Source: Enchytraeus crypticus
Lineage: Eukaryota > Annelida > Clitellata > Enchytraeida > Enchytraeidae
Length of the DNA stretch: 64,000 nucleotides
Assembly: GCA_905160935.1 (NCBI GenBank)
Contig: CAJHZI010000568.1
Span: 454,501 to 518,500 of the forward strand
Direction: 5' to 3'
The notes under the pieces are model-generated. The model was not told the DNA's origin. It saw nothing but the letters and a program-made list of their open reading frames with translations, and ran no database searches. This document shows, piece by piece, positions 20,753 through 33,900 of the stretch. The position numbers and the translations under genes were made by a program. Positions within the stretch are counted from its first letter, which is position 1. Every line of letters starts with the position of its first letter.

Positions 20753-21482
20753 TTCATAATCCGACTCAAAATCTGTCAACACGTTCTCAGAAGATAACAA
20801 ATAATTATGGGATTTGAACCTAAAAATTGCACGATTGACTGACTGAGCTGATTTCCCTTTAGCTTTATCTGCTCCTATCTATAGTAAAGCCTTGCAACAT
20901 GAGTATTTTACTGCAATTATAACGTGAAGTCAGAAAGGGCTAGAACGTTTAAGAATCTTTGATTTGGACTCCATGAGAAATGACTCCTACTGATGTACTA
21001 CATCGAGCGCTATTAGTAATTTAATTACTTTCACGGATGTTAGAAACTATGTGGCAGCCTATAACTGTTTAATTAATTAACAAAATGAGCCGTTTAATCA
21101 CTTCTGCAGTTATGACTCCAATATAACTATTCAATTAATTGATTCATTTGGGAAGTTCGTGATATTAGAATTAAATTAAATTCCAGTTCAGAGAGCGCAG
21201 TTCATATAATTACATAATGCTGCTAAATATTGGCAGACCTTCCATATAAATTGTTATCGCTTTAACTTGTGCCAAAGGAAATAGGATATTGTGTTGGCCA
21301 TATCAGTTACCAGAAGAAGGAAAGCCAAATATCTTTCCTATCTCGTACATTGAACTGTGAATGTACATGTGTGTACTGGCGTGCAAGTCATTAATAGCGT
21401 GTGCCGTCGTTGTCACTATAATGAATTTTAAGTCTAAAATTAATTGACACGATAGGGATTGTTAGATAGTTGAATACATATT

Positions 21483-21690
21483 TTTGAACAACGTATTACT
21501 TGAACAGCGCATTACTTGAACAACGTATTACTTGAACAACGTATTACTTGAACAATGTATTACTTAAACAACGTATTACTTGAACAACGTATTACTTGAA
21601 CAATGTATTACTTAAACAACGTATTACTTGAACAACGTATTACTTGAACAACGTATTACTTGAACAACGTAATACTTAAGCAAAGTAATT
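21483..21690. repeat. 16-bp tandem repeat, about 12 copies
   Basis: Unit cttgaacaacgtatta, with variants GCGTATTA, ATGTATTA and cttaaacaac. It is intergenic. Confidence 0.9.
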
Positions 21691-22349
21691 CTTGAATAAG
21701 ATAAACTTTACATTTTATGTCATTCACACATCTAACAGATTCAGGCCAAAGATCTGACACTTCCCAGCCAAGTAAGTGGTAACTATCTATATACATGTAT
21801 CTCTGGTATCTATCTATCTATTCGGTTAATACCCGCTTAGACTTTAGACAACACTGATCCTAAAGGGGAAAGGCCACTATAGTTAGATACCATACTAGAC
21901 TCTGAACAGTATAAGAGAAATATTGAACTGAAGTACTGTTAAAGCTAATCAGTGACCGTCAATCAATCAATCAATCAATTATCTTACCTGAAAATCAAAC
22001 TTAAAGGGTAACGTACTATGGTATGCTGCCCCACCAAGTTGCCTTGTTGCGTCGTAGGCCAAAGGGGGAGACACCCCTTCACCTGCACATCAGTGGGGCC
22101 GTTTAGAGAATTATAAGTTCTTTGAAGTTTAATTCTAGACATTTTTTGTTAGAATTTGTCTAATAAGAGTAAGTCATCTCTTGTCATAGGATGGATGGGT
22201 CCACATGACTTCATTTTCTCTGATGTATATGATTGTGCACTAAGTAAATGTATGTTATAGGTGTTTACATGGATGTTTTAAAACTAGATGGATCATAACT
22301 GTTTCCGTTTGTTAGAATCAAAAGCCGTGTGATGGTGTGGTAAAAGCTA

Positions 22350-22492
22350 AAGCTAAAAGCTGGTAAAGCTAAGGTTAACGTCCGTTTCCTCACTCGAAAG
22401 CGATGTCAGTGACGGGAGAGCCCAGGATTTGAACCCCGCACATACTGATCCGCGGATGAGTATCTTACCGGCGTCGCCACTGGCTCCAGCCT
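22350..22492 (-). mobile_element. SINE family A copy
   Basis: Clear copy: 'gaaagcgatgtcagtgacgg', B-box complement 'ggatttgaacccc', and 'gccactggctccagcc'. It abuts the satellite that begins at about 22494. Confidence 0.8.
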
Positions 22493-22493
22493 G

Positions 22494-23038
22494 GTGATGT
22501 GATGTGATACGATATGGTTATGTGATACGATGTGGTGATGTTAAGTAATACGATGTAGTAATGTGATGTAATACTATGTGGTATTGTGATGTGATGCGAT
22601 GTGATGATGTGATAAGGCAGGCTGTGATGTGATGTGATACGATGTGGTGATGTGATGTGATACGATGTGGTGATGTGATACGATGTGATGATATAATGTG
22701 ATACGATGTGGTATTGTGATGTGATGCGATGTGGTGATGTGATTAGGCAGGCTATAGTGATGTGATGTGATACGATGTGGTGATGTAATGTGGTACGATG
22801 TGGTGATGTGATGTGATAGGATGTGGTGATGTGATGTGATACGATGTGGTGATGTGATGTGATACGATGTGGTGGTGTGATGTGATACGATGTGGTGATG
22901 TGATGTGATACGATGTGGTGGTGTGATGTGATACGATGTGGTGATGTGATGTGATACGATGTAGTGATGTGATGTGATACGATGTGGTGATGTGATGAGG
23001 CAGGCCGTAGTGATGCGATGTGAAATGATGAGCTGTGG
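22494..23038. repeat. GATGTGAT-type satellite
   Basis: Tandem units built from gatgtgatgtgatacgatgt and gtggtgat. Longer higher-order periods are marked by 'aggcaggc'. The open frames across it (Ser-His-His-Ile repeats) are by-products of the repeat. Confidence 0.9.
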
Positions 23039-23041
23039 TGC

Positions 23042-23200
23042 GATATCATGTAATGCATTAATATCTTGTAATGCATTGATATCGTGTAATGCATTGATAT
23101 CCTGTAATGCATTGATATCATGTAATGCATTGATATCATATAATGCATTAATATCATGTAATGCATTGATATCATGTAATGCATTGATATATTGTAATTC
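23042..23200. repeat. 18-bp tandem repeat
   Basis: Unit aatgcattgatatcatgt, about eight copies, next to the satellite. Confidence 0.9.
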
Positions 23201-23228
23201 GAGGTTATGCGATAAGATTTAATGAGAT

Positions 23229-25078
23229 GTGAGAGAGAGAGGGAGTTTAAGTTTATTTCAGAATCACACGCAACTACAATATTACACGCAAATTATAAAA
23301 AAGTCCAAAGAAATATACAGCATGAATTCATATCAGAATAAATATTTCAGTCAAAAACATATCCAGCACATAATTAATAATTTGTCTATTCTATCAGTAG
23401 TAGTAGTTCTATGTATTTGATCAGAAAAAGAGGCTACCAAAACAGAGACTAGCGCCATCCAGTTGGTTACCTCGAAAATACAAATGCAAAACTTACAAAT
23501 TAAATTTTAAAACTAGTGCAAGTCAACTGAAAAATAACATAAAAACATTAATTTGTGGGATAAAGCGAAAGAAAGGAAATTTGCTATATCATATTTTCAA
23601 CGTGTTCCTTAATTTTCCTTAAATAAATATGGGTGGAACTGATTGCCTGTATGTTTTCAGGGAGCATATTCCACAAATGGGAACATATGTAACTGGTAGT
23701 TCTTTTTCCATAGTTAGTATTTGTATAAGGTTTATATAAATTCGACGGTTTCCTCATATTATAATGGGAAAGAGAGTTGGCTAAACTAATCTTTTCTGTG
23801 AACATTTTTGGTACTTTTTCCGGGCTATGAATACATAGATGAGCAAGTTTCAATAGCTTAAAATTACACAGTTGGCGTAAAGGAAGTGAATTTACTATTT
23901 CATATAATTCATAAGTTTTAGTTGTTAATTTTTTCTTAAATAGAATTCTTAATATAGAATTATTCATTGTTATAAAATTACTCAAGTGAGTGGAGTAGGT
24001 ATTTCCATAGATTTCAATGCAATACTGAATCTGACTATGAGTAAAATGGTAGTAAATTTTTTTGAGGCAGTGTTTTAGTAAGAAATCACGAACATTATAT
24101 AAAATACTGATAAGTCCTTTTAGTCTACTACATACCATATCAACGTGGAGTTTCCAAGTAAGATTTTCATCGAGTATTACACCTAAACATTTAACTTTAG
24201 ATGATCTAGAGATCAGGACATTATCTAAAAAGACTTCAAGCTTTTGCGGTATACTATACCTTTGGTTTGCTTTATGAATAATCATATAGCATGTTTTATC
24301 TAAATTTATGCAAACTTTGTTAGCATCGCACCATACTTTAAGTTTTTTAAGACATATATTCGCATTCTTTTCGTGCTCATTTACATTTTTACCGGCAATA
24401 AAAATATTAACATAGTCTGCAAATAACTTAGGCTTATAGTTCCATAGAGCATTTGCCATGTCATTAATGTAAAAAAGAAATAATAATGGACCTAAAATGC
24501 TACCTTGTGGAACCCCACAACTGCTAAATTGCATCTCAGAGCTGGTGTGATTTACATATACATATTGAGGACGGTTTTTTAAATAGTTCGCTATCCATTT
24601 GTTCATTTGACCTCTTATTCCATAATGATGCAGTTTATCGATTAGTATCGAATGATTTACCGTGTCAAATGCCTTCTGAAAATCGATGAATAGCCCTAGC
24701 ACAAGGTTTCCAGAATCTATGTTTTCATAACAGAAATCTATCGAGTTCAGAACCGCAAGCATAGTGGAATGATTATGTCTAAATCCAAATTGATTTTCAT
24801 AGAATACCTTATACTTATTGAAAAAACTATTTAGTCGTCTAAAGACTAGTTTTTCAAGAATTTTATTAAATGCACTTAAGAGAGAAATTGGTCGATAATT
24901 GGATGGATCAGTTATTTGTCCTTTTTTAAACACTGGAATTACCTTTGCAATTTTAAATATTTCGGGTACCACACCACTAGATAATGATAAGTTATAGATG
25001 TAAAGTAGAGGCTCAATTAATATAAATCTATCTGAGATTTTGCGGTAAGATACGGTTCCATACAAAAATGTAAATTCA
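23229..25078 (-). mobile_element. 5'-truncated LINE inserted in the satellite
   Basis: The element spans from a GAGAGAGAGAGGG run, which is its 3' end in sense as (CT)n, to about 25078. There the GATACGGTGATGTG satellite resumes ('cgatgatgcgaaatgatgag'). It therefore interrupts the satellite. No endonuclease domain is present. Confidence 0.75.
23584..25065 (-). pseudogene. Non-LTR retrotransposon reverse transcriptase, inactive (FADY instead of FADD)
   Basis: An uninterrupted 493-codon frame. Motifs in order: IAKVIPVFKKG and SNYRPISLLSAFNKILEK (start of the finger region), NQFGFRHNHST, LFIDFQKAFDTVNHSILIDK (first catalytic Asp), SCGVPQGSILGPLLFLFYIN, then LFADYVNIFIAG, where the family has FADD. 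K-C-L-G-V-I-L-D and a long C-terminal region with LRILFKKKL and LWNMLPENIQ follow. This is the jockey/CR1-like group. The N-terminal endonuclease is missing and the second Asp of the catalytic pair is Tyr, so the copy cannot polymerise. The lack of stop codons suggests recent insertion. Confidence 0.88.
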
Positions 25079-25688
25079 ACACGATACGGTGATGTGCGAT
25101 GATGCGAAATGATGAGTTAAGATAGTCTATGGAAATATATCAGCTTTAAGTGTGACTGAAATTCAGTACTCTAACTTATTAAAATTCTAAGCGAATACAT
25201 TAAAAAGATCAAGTGAAAAACTATATTTAATACATCTCTATAGGCAATTTTCAGATAGTCTTCCATTCAAAGGCCTGGAAACCTACAATTGATCAAAGTT
25301 AGAAAAATTAAAATATTGAATTTTATAATTAAAATAGTACATGTACAAAATGTGATTGCCGTAAAACACATTGCACGAAGATATTAAAAAAAGTTTAATC
25401 AGAGTCTTAATAATACGTGTGCAATTTCAAATGACATCTACTTGTATAGTAACAAATTGGCAACGGTTGATTTATCATTACTGGTCCACTTATTTTTCGG
25501 ATTTATATAAAATTAATTCAGAAATTTGTCTTCAATAAAAAGTGCACGAAACTGTGGACTTGGCAATGTGCTTCACCCCTCGATATACGTGTTTAGTGCT
25601 TAATACTAGAATAGTTGCATATTTTATAATCATGTATGTGACTTTTAGCTCTATCTTGGTATGAATGATTTAATATCTCACGTATGAA

Positions 25689-25926
25689 TATATGAATGTC
25701 TTAATAGCGTAGGGGTAACGTCATGTAGTTTTAAATGACAGATCTTGAGGTGAATTGAACTCTCGTGGGTTCGAATTCCAGCCGCGCTGAACTGAGAGTA
25801 AAATTCCGGACATTCATTGGACTGGTTCACGGAAAACGGACTAAATTGCCTAACGATTTAAACATGTGGTATTAAAAGTGATAGATATCAACATGCTATT
25901 GTTAATCGCTTCACTATAATGCTTTT
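25689..25926 (+). mobile_element. SINE family B, best full copy
   Basis: tRNA-like head ('aatagcgtaggggtaacgtc'), B box GGGTTCGAATTCC, 'gagagtaaaattccggacat', 'cggaaaacggactaaattgc' and 'gatagatatcaacatg'. It serves as the uninterrupted reference for the split copy at 38222-39640. Confidence 0.8.
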
Positions 25927-27258
25927 TATATCTATATCGATATCGTTGTATGTGATGTAGAACTCTCGACCTCTATTTACCACGCACATCCTATAGTGCT
26001 TGTCTACTCATCAATACGAGTTATTACTAATTGGCAATGACCCTACACCTTCGCTTGCTTTTGGTTGACAACCACTAAATATTCGTTAATTAAACAACGA
26101 ACATTAAATCTCGACATTTTCTATTCATACTTTTTTAACAATTTCATAGTCTTCTCAACTATTTTTATAAAAAGTAGTTAGAGAAATATTCTAGAGTTTT
26201 TGTTTTTTGTTCCAGTATTGTTAGGAAAATGAATGGGTTAACATGAAAAGGGGGAGGTGGTAGGTTCCTACTGGATATCGAAGGTGTCTCATAGTGAGTC
26301 AAGTTCATCGATAAGTAAGCAAAATGAGCAAATGGCCGATGATTTTGGTGCTCTGTTTACGGAACTAGACCCGCATCGTGCTGTAGGCTGTATTAGTCAT
26401 GGCGACCTGTGACTTATTGGCCCAAGCTGACGTCGTTAAATAGCCGAGACAAGGTTCAGATACACTTTAGTCTGCCAAATCTAGTCTAAAGAGTACAGAT
26501 GTGAAGTGATTGCTCTATGCATTGATTTACGTTAAAGTATTATTCTTGTAGCTCTGTTCTAAGTGAAATGTTATTCTACAACTAATCTGTTTTGCAGTAT
26601 TTTACTATTGATTAACATTATAAATATATATTAACTTAACTAATATTCGCTGTGACTTTACAGCTTTCTTTTATATGATCGTGTAATAATAATAAAAGTA
26701 AAGGTTTAACTTCCGTTTCCACATATAAAGATGATGTCAGGGACGTCATAGGCTATGCCTTAGCCTATATTGAATCATTGTTTTGATGGATTGACTATTC
26801 TCAGTCTGCTTGATGCAGCTTTTAGCAAGAAACAATATGATTTCTGAGTTACGTATCTGCATAAGTTGGTTCTTACATAAAATGTGCGGTTATCGATTAG
26901 TCAGCTCTGAGATTTCACTACTGAAGGACTGTAAAAAATACAAACAGTAATCTTTGAAAATCTACACTTCTATCACTAATCTTTTAGAGTTAAAGTAGGA
27001 ATTAATGGCAAATAGAACTATCAAATTTCCCCCTCCCCTCCCGAATGTATTTTCAGGTATCCTAGTGTATAATGCATGGGAACGTAACTAAGAAAAAATA
27101 ATCGGTAGTGGAACTAAGTTCCCCTGCGTTCCCATCACTCTAAAATAATAAGCGTATAATCACAATAATAATAACGATAGACATATAATCACTATAAACA
27201 AAATAAACATATGTCTCACTCTAACCACTGATCTACGGGATATACTGTCATGTACGTG

Positions 27259-27332
27259 CAGAATTATAATCGCTTAACGCGATTATAATTCTGATAAACA
27301 GATAACTTATCGTGTCTGATAAGTTATCTGTT
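27259..27332. other. Two adjacent perfect 15-bp hairpins
   Basis: First stem cagaattataatcgc with loop ttaac and exact complement at 27279-27293. Three bases later comes the second stem aacagataacttatc with loop gtgtct and exact complement at 27318-27332. It is intergenic and its function is unknown. Confidence 0.9.
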
Positions 27333-27719
27333 ATAAGATCCGTTTTCATTCTTGCGCCATCGTATTACTGGGCTATTGCTTGTTTATCTGCCTAATAAAT
27401 CAACGATTTAGCTTTGTCTAGCAGGCCCTGTCATATCTAGCACACTCTAGCACTGTTTCACTTCTTTGGGTGTCGCGTCGATAGCTAATCCTATTTCTCT
27501 ATTCGCTAGATTCTTATTTTATTTCGTATAGTTATACACATGACAACCGCATGTGTTTGCAAAGTTTCCATCTTAGTTTCTGTTTTTGTAGTGTTTGTTA
27601 GTTCCTTTACCATCTCCATGGTTATTAGTAATCGTTGCCTTTTGTTGGCGCACCGACTGCAGACGAATTTCTAGCATACACTACAGGTCTAAAAGGGAAG
27701 ATTGAGTACTGAAAGGGTT

Positions 27720-27935
27720 GTCTCAGACAATCTCTCTCTCTCTCTCTTCAGTGCACTGCCAAGTGGCAGGTTCAAGGTACATGTTCATACTCAAAGTCTG
27801 CTTTCTCGCTCCATAAGAGCACTCCTTAGATCAACAATTTAATCCCTTCATAAAGTCTATGCCTTATCCATACCTTACGTAGCCTATAGCATGGGAAAAG
27901 CATGACTTCTGAGGTGATTTCCCGTTGCCTTCTCA
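27720..27935 (-). mobile_element. SINE family C, 3' half
   Basis: Reverse complement of the family: (CT)n, 'cagtgcactgccaagtggcag', 'caaagtctgctttctcgctc', 'gatttcccgttgcctt'. Confidence 0.75.
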
Positions 27936-28589
27936 GACAATATGCTAGAAAATTCGGAATAAGAAAACTTATTGGCTTGGCGGTTTTAATTGTTCGTCTT
28001 AGAATTAACATGTCATATCACATTACATATTACACTATTATTGCAGTATTATTCTATTCGTATTATTCAGTATTATTCACTTCATATATTATATTATTAC
28101 ACCTTAGTACATATCTTTACTTATAGTAATTTTTATTTTTAACGGTTATTTATATAAACCTAGAGGATTCCTCAATGTTTTCAAACCTTTCACTGCTATG
28201 AGATAGTTTTGTTTAATTTTTTGTAAAATATATAATTTAACCTCCAGTGCGAATAGAGTAATAAAATGATTTTATTGCTTTCTATTGTATAGAATTTGTT
28301 ATAGAGAATCTAGCACAGCTGAGGCTTTTAAGTAGGCTCTATATTGAATCTTCGAGTTTCTCAAGAATTCGCTAGCTATTACAAATATTACTTACTAAAT
28401 ATTACAAATTCATCATTGTCAAATTATTAGAATAACAGTAAAAATATAGAAGTAAAAATCACATTGTAATTGGCCAATTTATCGGTATTTATTAAGTTAA
28501 CTGTGCTTATATTATTAGACATAAAAAGGAAGATTTTTTATCGTAAGCTCTTGTCACCAATAATGCTAACTTTAGCCATTAATTTTAAG

Positions 28590-28697
28590 AGGGAGAGAGG
28601 GAGTGAGAGAGAGAGAGAGAGAGGGAAAGTAAGAGAGAGGGAAAGTGAGAGTGAGAGAGACTGAGAGTGTGAGAGAGAGGGAGGGAGAGAGAGAGAG
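28590..28697. repeat. (GA)n-rich microsatellite
   Basis: GAGA runs with GGG and GTGA interruptions. Confidence 0.9.
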
Positions 28698-29278
28698 GGT
28701 TCAATGCGGTGTAAAATATTGCTATTTAGATTCGATTATTTGATTGGCAACACTTGAGTGTGACACTCGTCACGCTAGCTTCAGAAGCGTTTTAGACTTT
28801 TGATAAAGTAGAGCGGCCTTCCATTGGCCACAACCTTTGTAGTCAAGCAAATGTTGTTCTAGTGCCGAGTGACTTCATACTGTACATAAGCTTCTAAAGC
28901 CAACGTCTGAAACTAATCACTTAACTATGCAGTATCTGCGTTAGTCGTCTTTTAGCACTAAATAATGTAGTGGAGTAGTCTAATAGAGCAAAAGTAGTCC
29001 AAGTCACTGTAGTATAGCGTAGTCAAACTATTGATAATTGTTAACTAAAAAGCAAGCTAAACTCATTGGAACTTGTAATGATACTTAGCATGTCATCTTA
29101 ATCGATTGATCTCCTTTTACTCATTTCAAATTTAAATCGTCATTAAAATCTATCGAATTATACATTAATGTCAATAATTAATATATAATTTATGGAAAAA
29201 AATTATCTAAAATATAATTTCTACTAATGCTTTCGGGAAAGGTTTAAAGGGACAAATTAGTTTCTAATTATTGACTAC

Positions 29279-29415
29279 TGGCTGGAGCCAGTGGCGAAGT
29301 CGGTAAGTTACTCGACTGCGGATCAGTAGGTGCGGGTACAAATCCTGGGCTCGCCCGTCACTGACAACGCTTTCGAGTGAGGAAACTGACGTTAACCTTA
29401 GCTTTACCAGCTTTA
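29279..29415 (+). mobile_element. SINE family A, full copy
   Basis: Head 'ggctggagccagtggcgaag', B-box region 'gggtacaaatcctgggctcg', 'cgagtgaggaaactgacg', then TTAACC and a CTTT-rich end. Confidence 0.8.
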
Positions 29416-30365
29416 CATGCTGAAGCATAGCGAATAATAGAGGCCCTAGTTATTTCGAGCAGGCGAAAAAAATATTAGGTTGAAGTTTTATAGTAGGAAA
29501 ACGATTCAAGACCTTGAAAATGATGACAATAATATGGTGAAGATTTTATCTGAACCTAAATCTTAAGTTCCTGCAGAGGTGTGATCTTTACTTGAATTAC
29601 ACTTTATGTATTGGTTTGTGTTACGTTTCAGTTTCCGGACGACTAATGACGTCTAGTAGATGACAATAATATGAGATACCTTTTGGTGAAGATTTTATCT
29701 GAACCTAGATCTTAAGTTCCTACAGAGATGTGATCTTTACTTGAATTACACTTTATGCATTGGTTTGTGTTACGTTTCAGTTTCCGGACGACTAATGACT
29801 TTTAGTAGACATTATTTGATACCCAACGGATTGCTATCCGGCGGTTCGATGCAGAAATATGGCTAATGGCTTTAATGTCATCAGAATATAGACGCCACGT
29901 GGGAAAATTAATTAACCTATGGAAGAAACGAATCTAATAAAACACCTGTGGAAAATCAGTTTCTTATTTCAAGAGCAAAGTTCAATTGCAGTTTGTTTTT
30001 CAGAAATGTTAGTTAATTAAATATTCTGCTCGTGCTGAGTCCGTATCACTTTAGAATATATCAATAGTTTGCTGAGCTTGTCGTAAGAGGCGACTAAGCA
30101 ATATGAAACCACCTCAGAAGCCTTATTTGTCCTTCTTAAGTTTTAGGATCTATTAAGGAGTTATGGAAGGCATATCTTTATGCTGGGATCAACTAATTAA
30201 TCGAAGTAGTGCTCCTGATTAGAATGAAAGGAAAGCCGACATGGTGTGTTTAGAAATATGTATCTTGGACAAGACATTTGAAGACCATTAGATACATAAA
30301 TTATATATATTAATATATCTATTATATATGCAATATAATATTATATATATTTTATACATGTATAA

Positions 30366-30422
<57 letters not shown>

Positions 30423-30678
30423 TAGAGAGAATAGAAGAGAGAGGTGAGTATACTGAAATGGCTAGCAGGGACGATATATTTATTAATTATATAAAATAAT
30501 AATTATAATTATTATTTTATTGACAATAATTATTTATTACCTATAGTTTTTCGGAAACCTAAAACAACGCTTATATTGTTTAAAGCCTTACAGACATTGC
30601 CAGAATTGTAGTTGTTTGTTAATCATAATTTCTATCTTGAATCCTCAGTTACAAAGCTTTGAGAGCTTTCATTTGCAG

Positions 30679-30802
30679 TCAGTTTGAGTCGGATTTAGAA
30701 GAGAAGAAGACAGTTTGAATCGGGTTTAGAAGTGAGGAAGACAGTCTGAATCGAGTTTAGAAGAGAATAAGACAGTTTGAGTCGGGTTTAGAAGATAGGA
30801 AG
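30679..30802 (+). promoter_or_regulatory. Plastin 5' leader made of four 31-bp tandem repeats
   Basis: A strong acceptor (tttcatttgcag) at 30667-30678 is followed by units like cagtttgaatcgggtttaga plus agtgaggaaga, each 31 bp. The fourth unit ends GATAGGAAG, directly before the ATG at 30803. The acceptor implies an upstream non-coding exon or trans-spliced leader. Confidence 0.65.
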
Positions 30803-30901
30803 ATGCAGAGACTGAAGGCCCTGCAGAAGAAACCCTCGGTGAGGGAGAGCATGTTCCTAAAACCTGATCAAGTCGATGAGTTGACCGAGGTCTTTCACAC
30901 T
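30803..30901 (+). CDS. PLS3-like: Plastin coding exon 1
   Basis: 33 codons: [19 protein letters not shown], then [14 protein letters not shown], the first helix of EF-hand 1. Donor CACACT|GTAAGT, phase 0. The ATG is the first in the leader frame. Confidence 0.85.
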
Positions 30902-33900
30902 GTAAGTTGCACCTTAATTTACTTCTATTCTTTTGTTATCTAATAAAACCAAACTCGAGTTACAATAAAATGATCGACTGTGTTGATGTCTGTCACTTTT
31001 ATACTATTATTATGTTATTATATTATTTTATATTAGTACCACATGTTTAAACCGTTAGGCAATTTAGTAATGTGAGTAACCAGCATTGCGATATTATCTA
31101 TGTTAAACTTCTATAGCATATAAACTTCTATGGCATATAAACTTCTATAGCATATAAACTTCTATAGCATATAAACTTCTGTGGCAATGCTATAACGGGT
31201 TTGTTTCTCTTCTAACCTCCTGACGTTGTTGCTATACTATTTGCAGTCAATGTTACACTATGCAAGTGTAAATGTTTTTAGCTACTTTTTAAGATGCCTC
31301 TACATGATGTGTAGAAGTTAGATTTTCACCATATGGCATTGATTCTAATCCAATTCTCTCCGCTAATATTGTCCTTTTAGTCATTTATAGCAATGACTAA
31401 ATGGCTCGGCGTATAGAGAGTCAGGTAACTTAATCAAGTGATAAATCACTGCACCTGAGGTCGTCGAATCAAACCCCAGTGAGCCGATGAGAGGTTAAAA
31501 TCTCGGACAATCACTTGATGGGTGTTATGAACAATTGGCTAATAACTTCTCAACGGTTTAAGAATATAAAAATGAAATTGATAGATATCAGCATGGATGA
31601 TTATTTAAAGATAGTGTTTGTTTACCTTTCTGTAATTGACGGATTTTGATGTTAAGATCGGTGTTTGCCATATTATTTTCTGTTTTATTATTATTATTAT
31701 TATTACTATTATTATAATAATAATAATAATATTAATTATTATTATTATTACTATTATTGCTTTGCTTTATTCTCTATATATCTCGAGACTTGACGTCTAT
31801 CTCAGCCATCTTTATGGTTAGACTGAAGAGTGGTTTCTTATAGCATGTACTTAGATATCCACTTGAGATAAACCTGCAGTTTCACTCTATAAATAATATT
31901 GACATACATGTAAAAGTAATATATGTAGAGAGGACAGACTATTTGTATTTTCTATTTGCAAAGAATTATTTGTTCGGCATATACATACAGTATTAATATC
32001 GTATATGAAAGTTGATAATGTAGTATTATATATCTGCATGTAAGACAAATATAGTAGTATGAAATAAAGCGATGATATTGTATTATTACAGTGCTTGGTC
32101 TGCCTTTAAAATGTTTGGTTATTGAATTTCAATGGGGCCACTGACAGTGTATTCGGGCCTCTGTGCTGACCTTTAATATCTCAGTGGCTTATGCAAGGAT
32201 CTTGGCTTGACTTACTACAAATAGCGATTCTATTAAATTTTATTTTATTTTATTAATTGTTTTATTTTATGTTACTTAATTAAATTATGTTAAATTTAAT
32301 CCAATTCATTTTCTATTCTATTCTATTCTATTCTATTCTATTCCAATCTATTCTATTTTGTTCCATTTCATACCATTAATTCTATTCCATTGTATCCTGT
32401 TCTAAATATTCTATTCTATTATTTTCTATTCTATTCTATTCTATTCTATTCTATTCTTATCAGCATGATTGTGCTACCATAAAGGACTGTGTCTAGATTA
32501 ATATTTCAAAAATAAGTACAAGTAATATTCATGGTAATTTATTCTGAGTAACTAATTGTTATAATGGAACACTCTATCTTTAATCAAGTAAAAAATCTAT
32601 AATTAAATAAATCCTTTAGTCAATAATGCACTTAACTCGATTGAATCGACGAATTTTTATTTGTTTATTCTACTTTTTAGAACTGTTATTATACTGGTAT
32701 AAACTGGTATTTTGGTAACATTTGTTAACTAGTTTTAACATAATGTCGTTCTCTTTCTCTTCTTTTTGTTAATTCTTGGCTTCTCATATAAGAGTGTATT
32801 TTCGTTATGTGCATACTACCTGTAATTAATATGGTCATTTGACGGTGGGTAGCTAAACAAGACATATCTTTTTCCTTGACGGCCGTTGCTCAGTTATGCG
32901 AACTATCTGATGTCTTGTAGTATTTGTTTTATCACCATTTTTAGTTTTGGTTGGTATTAGTGCGTATGAGTCGAGTTGATGCTGTAATAAACATACATTT
33001 CTCTCTCTCTATCTCTTCTCTTCTCTTCTCTTCTCTTTTCTTCTCTTCTCTTCTCTTTTCTTCTCTTCTCTTCTCTCTTCTCTTCTCTTCTCTCTTCTCT
33101 TCTCTTCTCTCTTCTCTTCTCTTCTCTCTCTCTCTCTCTCTGTATTATTGACTCAATGATTTTATACAATCAGTTAAATTATGCGCCACTTGTTCCTGTT
33201 AGCAATTGCTCAGAAAATCCTGAATTCTACGGTAAACACCCTAAACCAAAGCTAACACTGTATAGACGGTGAGTACGTATGTAATTAACAGTCTAACAGA
33301 ATTGATAAGTACATGAGACTAGGCTTCAGCCACTTCAAATTGTATATGCCACGCAGTGTACTAGAAAGTCTTGCTGAATAATTTATCTTATTCTTATAAA
33401 AAATATATTTTTTCGCTTTATAATACGCTTTCACTAGAATTTTACTGTAAAATAACTTTACTTCCGACTTTCACCTCTATTGCTTGCTGCTATGTTAATA
33501 GTAACGCTATTTTTGTGACATAGCACTGTGCATTTGTTACAAATTGGTTTGCAATATTGACTAATTATTCATATTAAATTTATTTTGTCCCGTGTTGAGC
33601 CCGGGTGTGGTTGGGACCGCTGCTGAATAGGGCAACCGCAAACAAGCTGCCGCGTGTATGTAAGAGGCAACTAAGGCAGGAGCTAAGGTAGGTAGAGGGG
33701 ACCCACCTCACCATCAAATTGGTTAAATGGTATTCAATCCATTATAGAACTTAGGAAGGGAACGGGAAACCACCTCAGAAGCCATATTATTCCCAGGCTA
33801 TTGGCTATAGTAAGGTGTGGCTAAGGCATAACCATCTGTGAAGAGATTAACTCGTTAATCGATGTTGTGCTCTTTGTTAGGCGTAAAAAGCAGCATGTGA

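Larger units (their letters stand above)
18830..22349. other. Spacer upstream of the cyclase gene
   Basis: No convincing gene apart from the exon 1 relic. The spacer holds a family A SINE (19836-19960), (TA)n runs at 20648-20750 and a 16-bp tandem repeat at 21483-21690. TCAA repeats at 21958-21980 (gene-sense TTGA) follow a donor-like CAG|GTAAGAT on the minus strand. This could mark an untranslated first exon of the cyclase gene, but there is no further support. Confidence 0.5.
25090..30660. other. Intergenic spacer between cyclase side and plastin gene
   Basis: I see no protein-coding exon. Contents: SINE B at 25689-25926, a family G tail at 26690-26748, a double perfect hairpin at 27259-27332, family C fragments at 27720-27935 and 30068-30300, (GA)n at 28590-28697, SINE A at 29279-29415. 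A direct duplication of about 150 bp at 29521-29650 and 29660-29800 shares 'aatatg' and 'ttggtgaagattttatctga'. Confidence 0.6.

Noticed and set aside
22465..23184. 239-codon minus-strand frame of Ser/His/Ile repeats
   Set aside because: Translation of the GATGTGAT satellite and part of a SINE; no real protein features.
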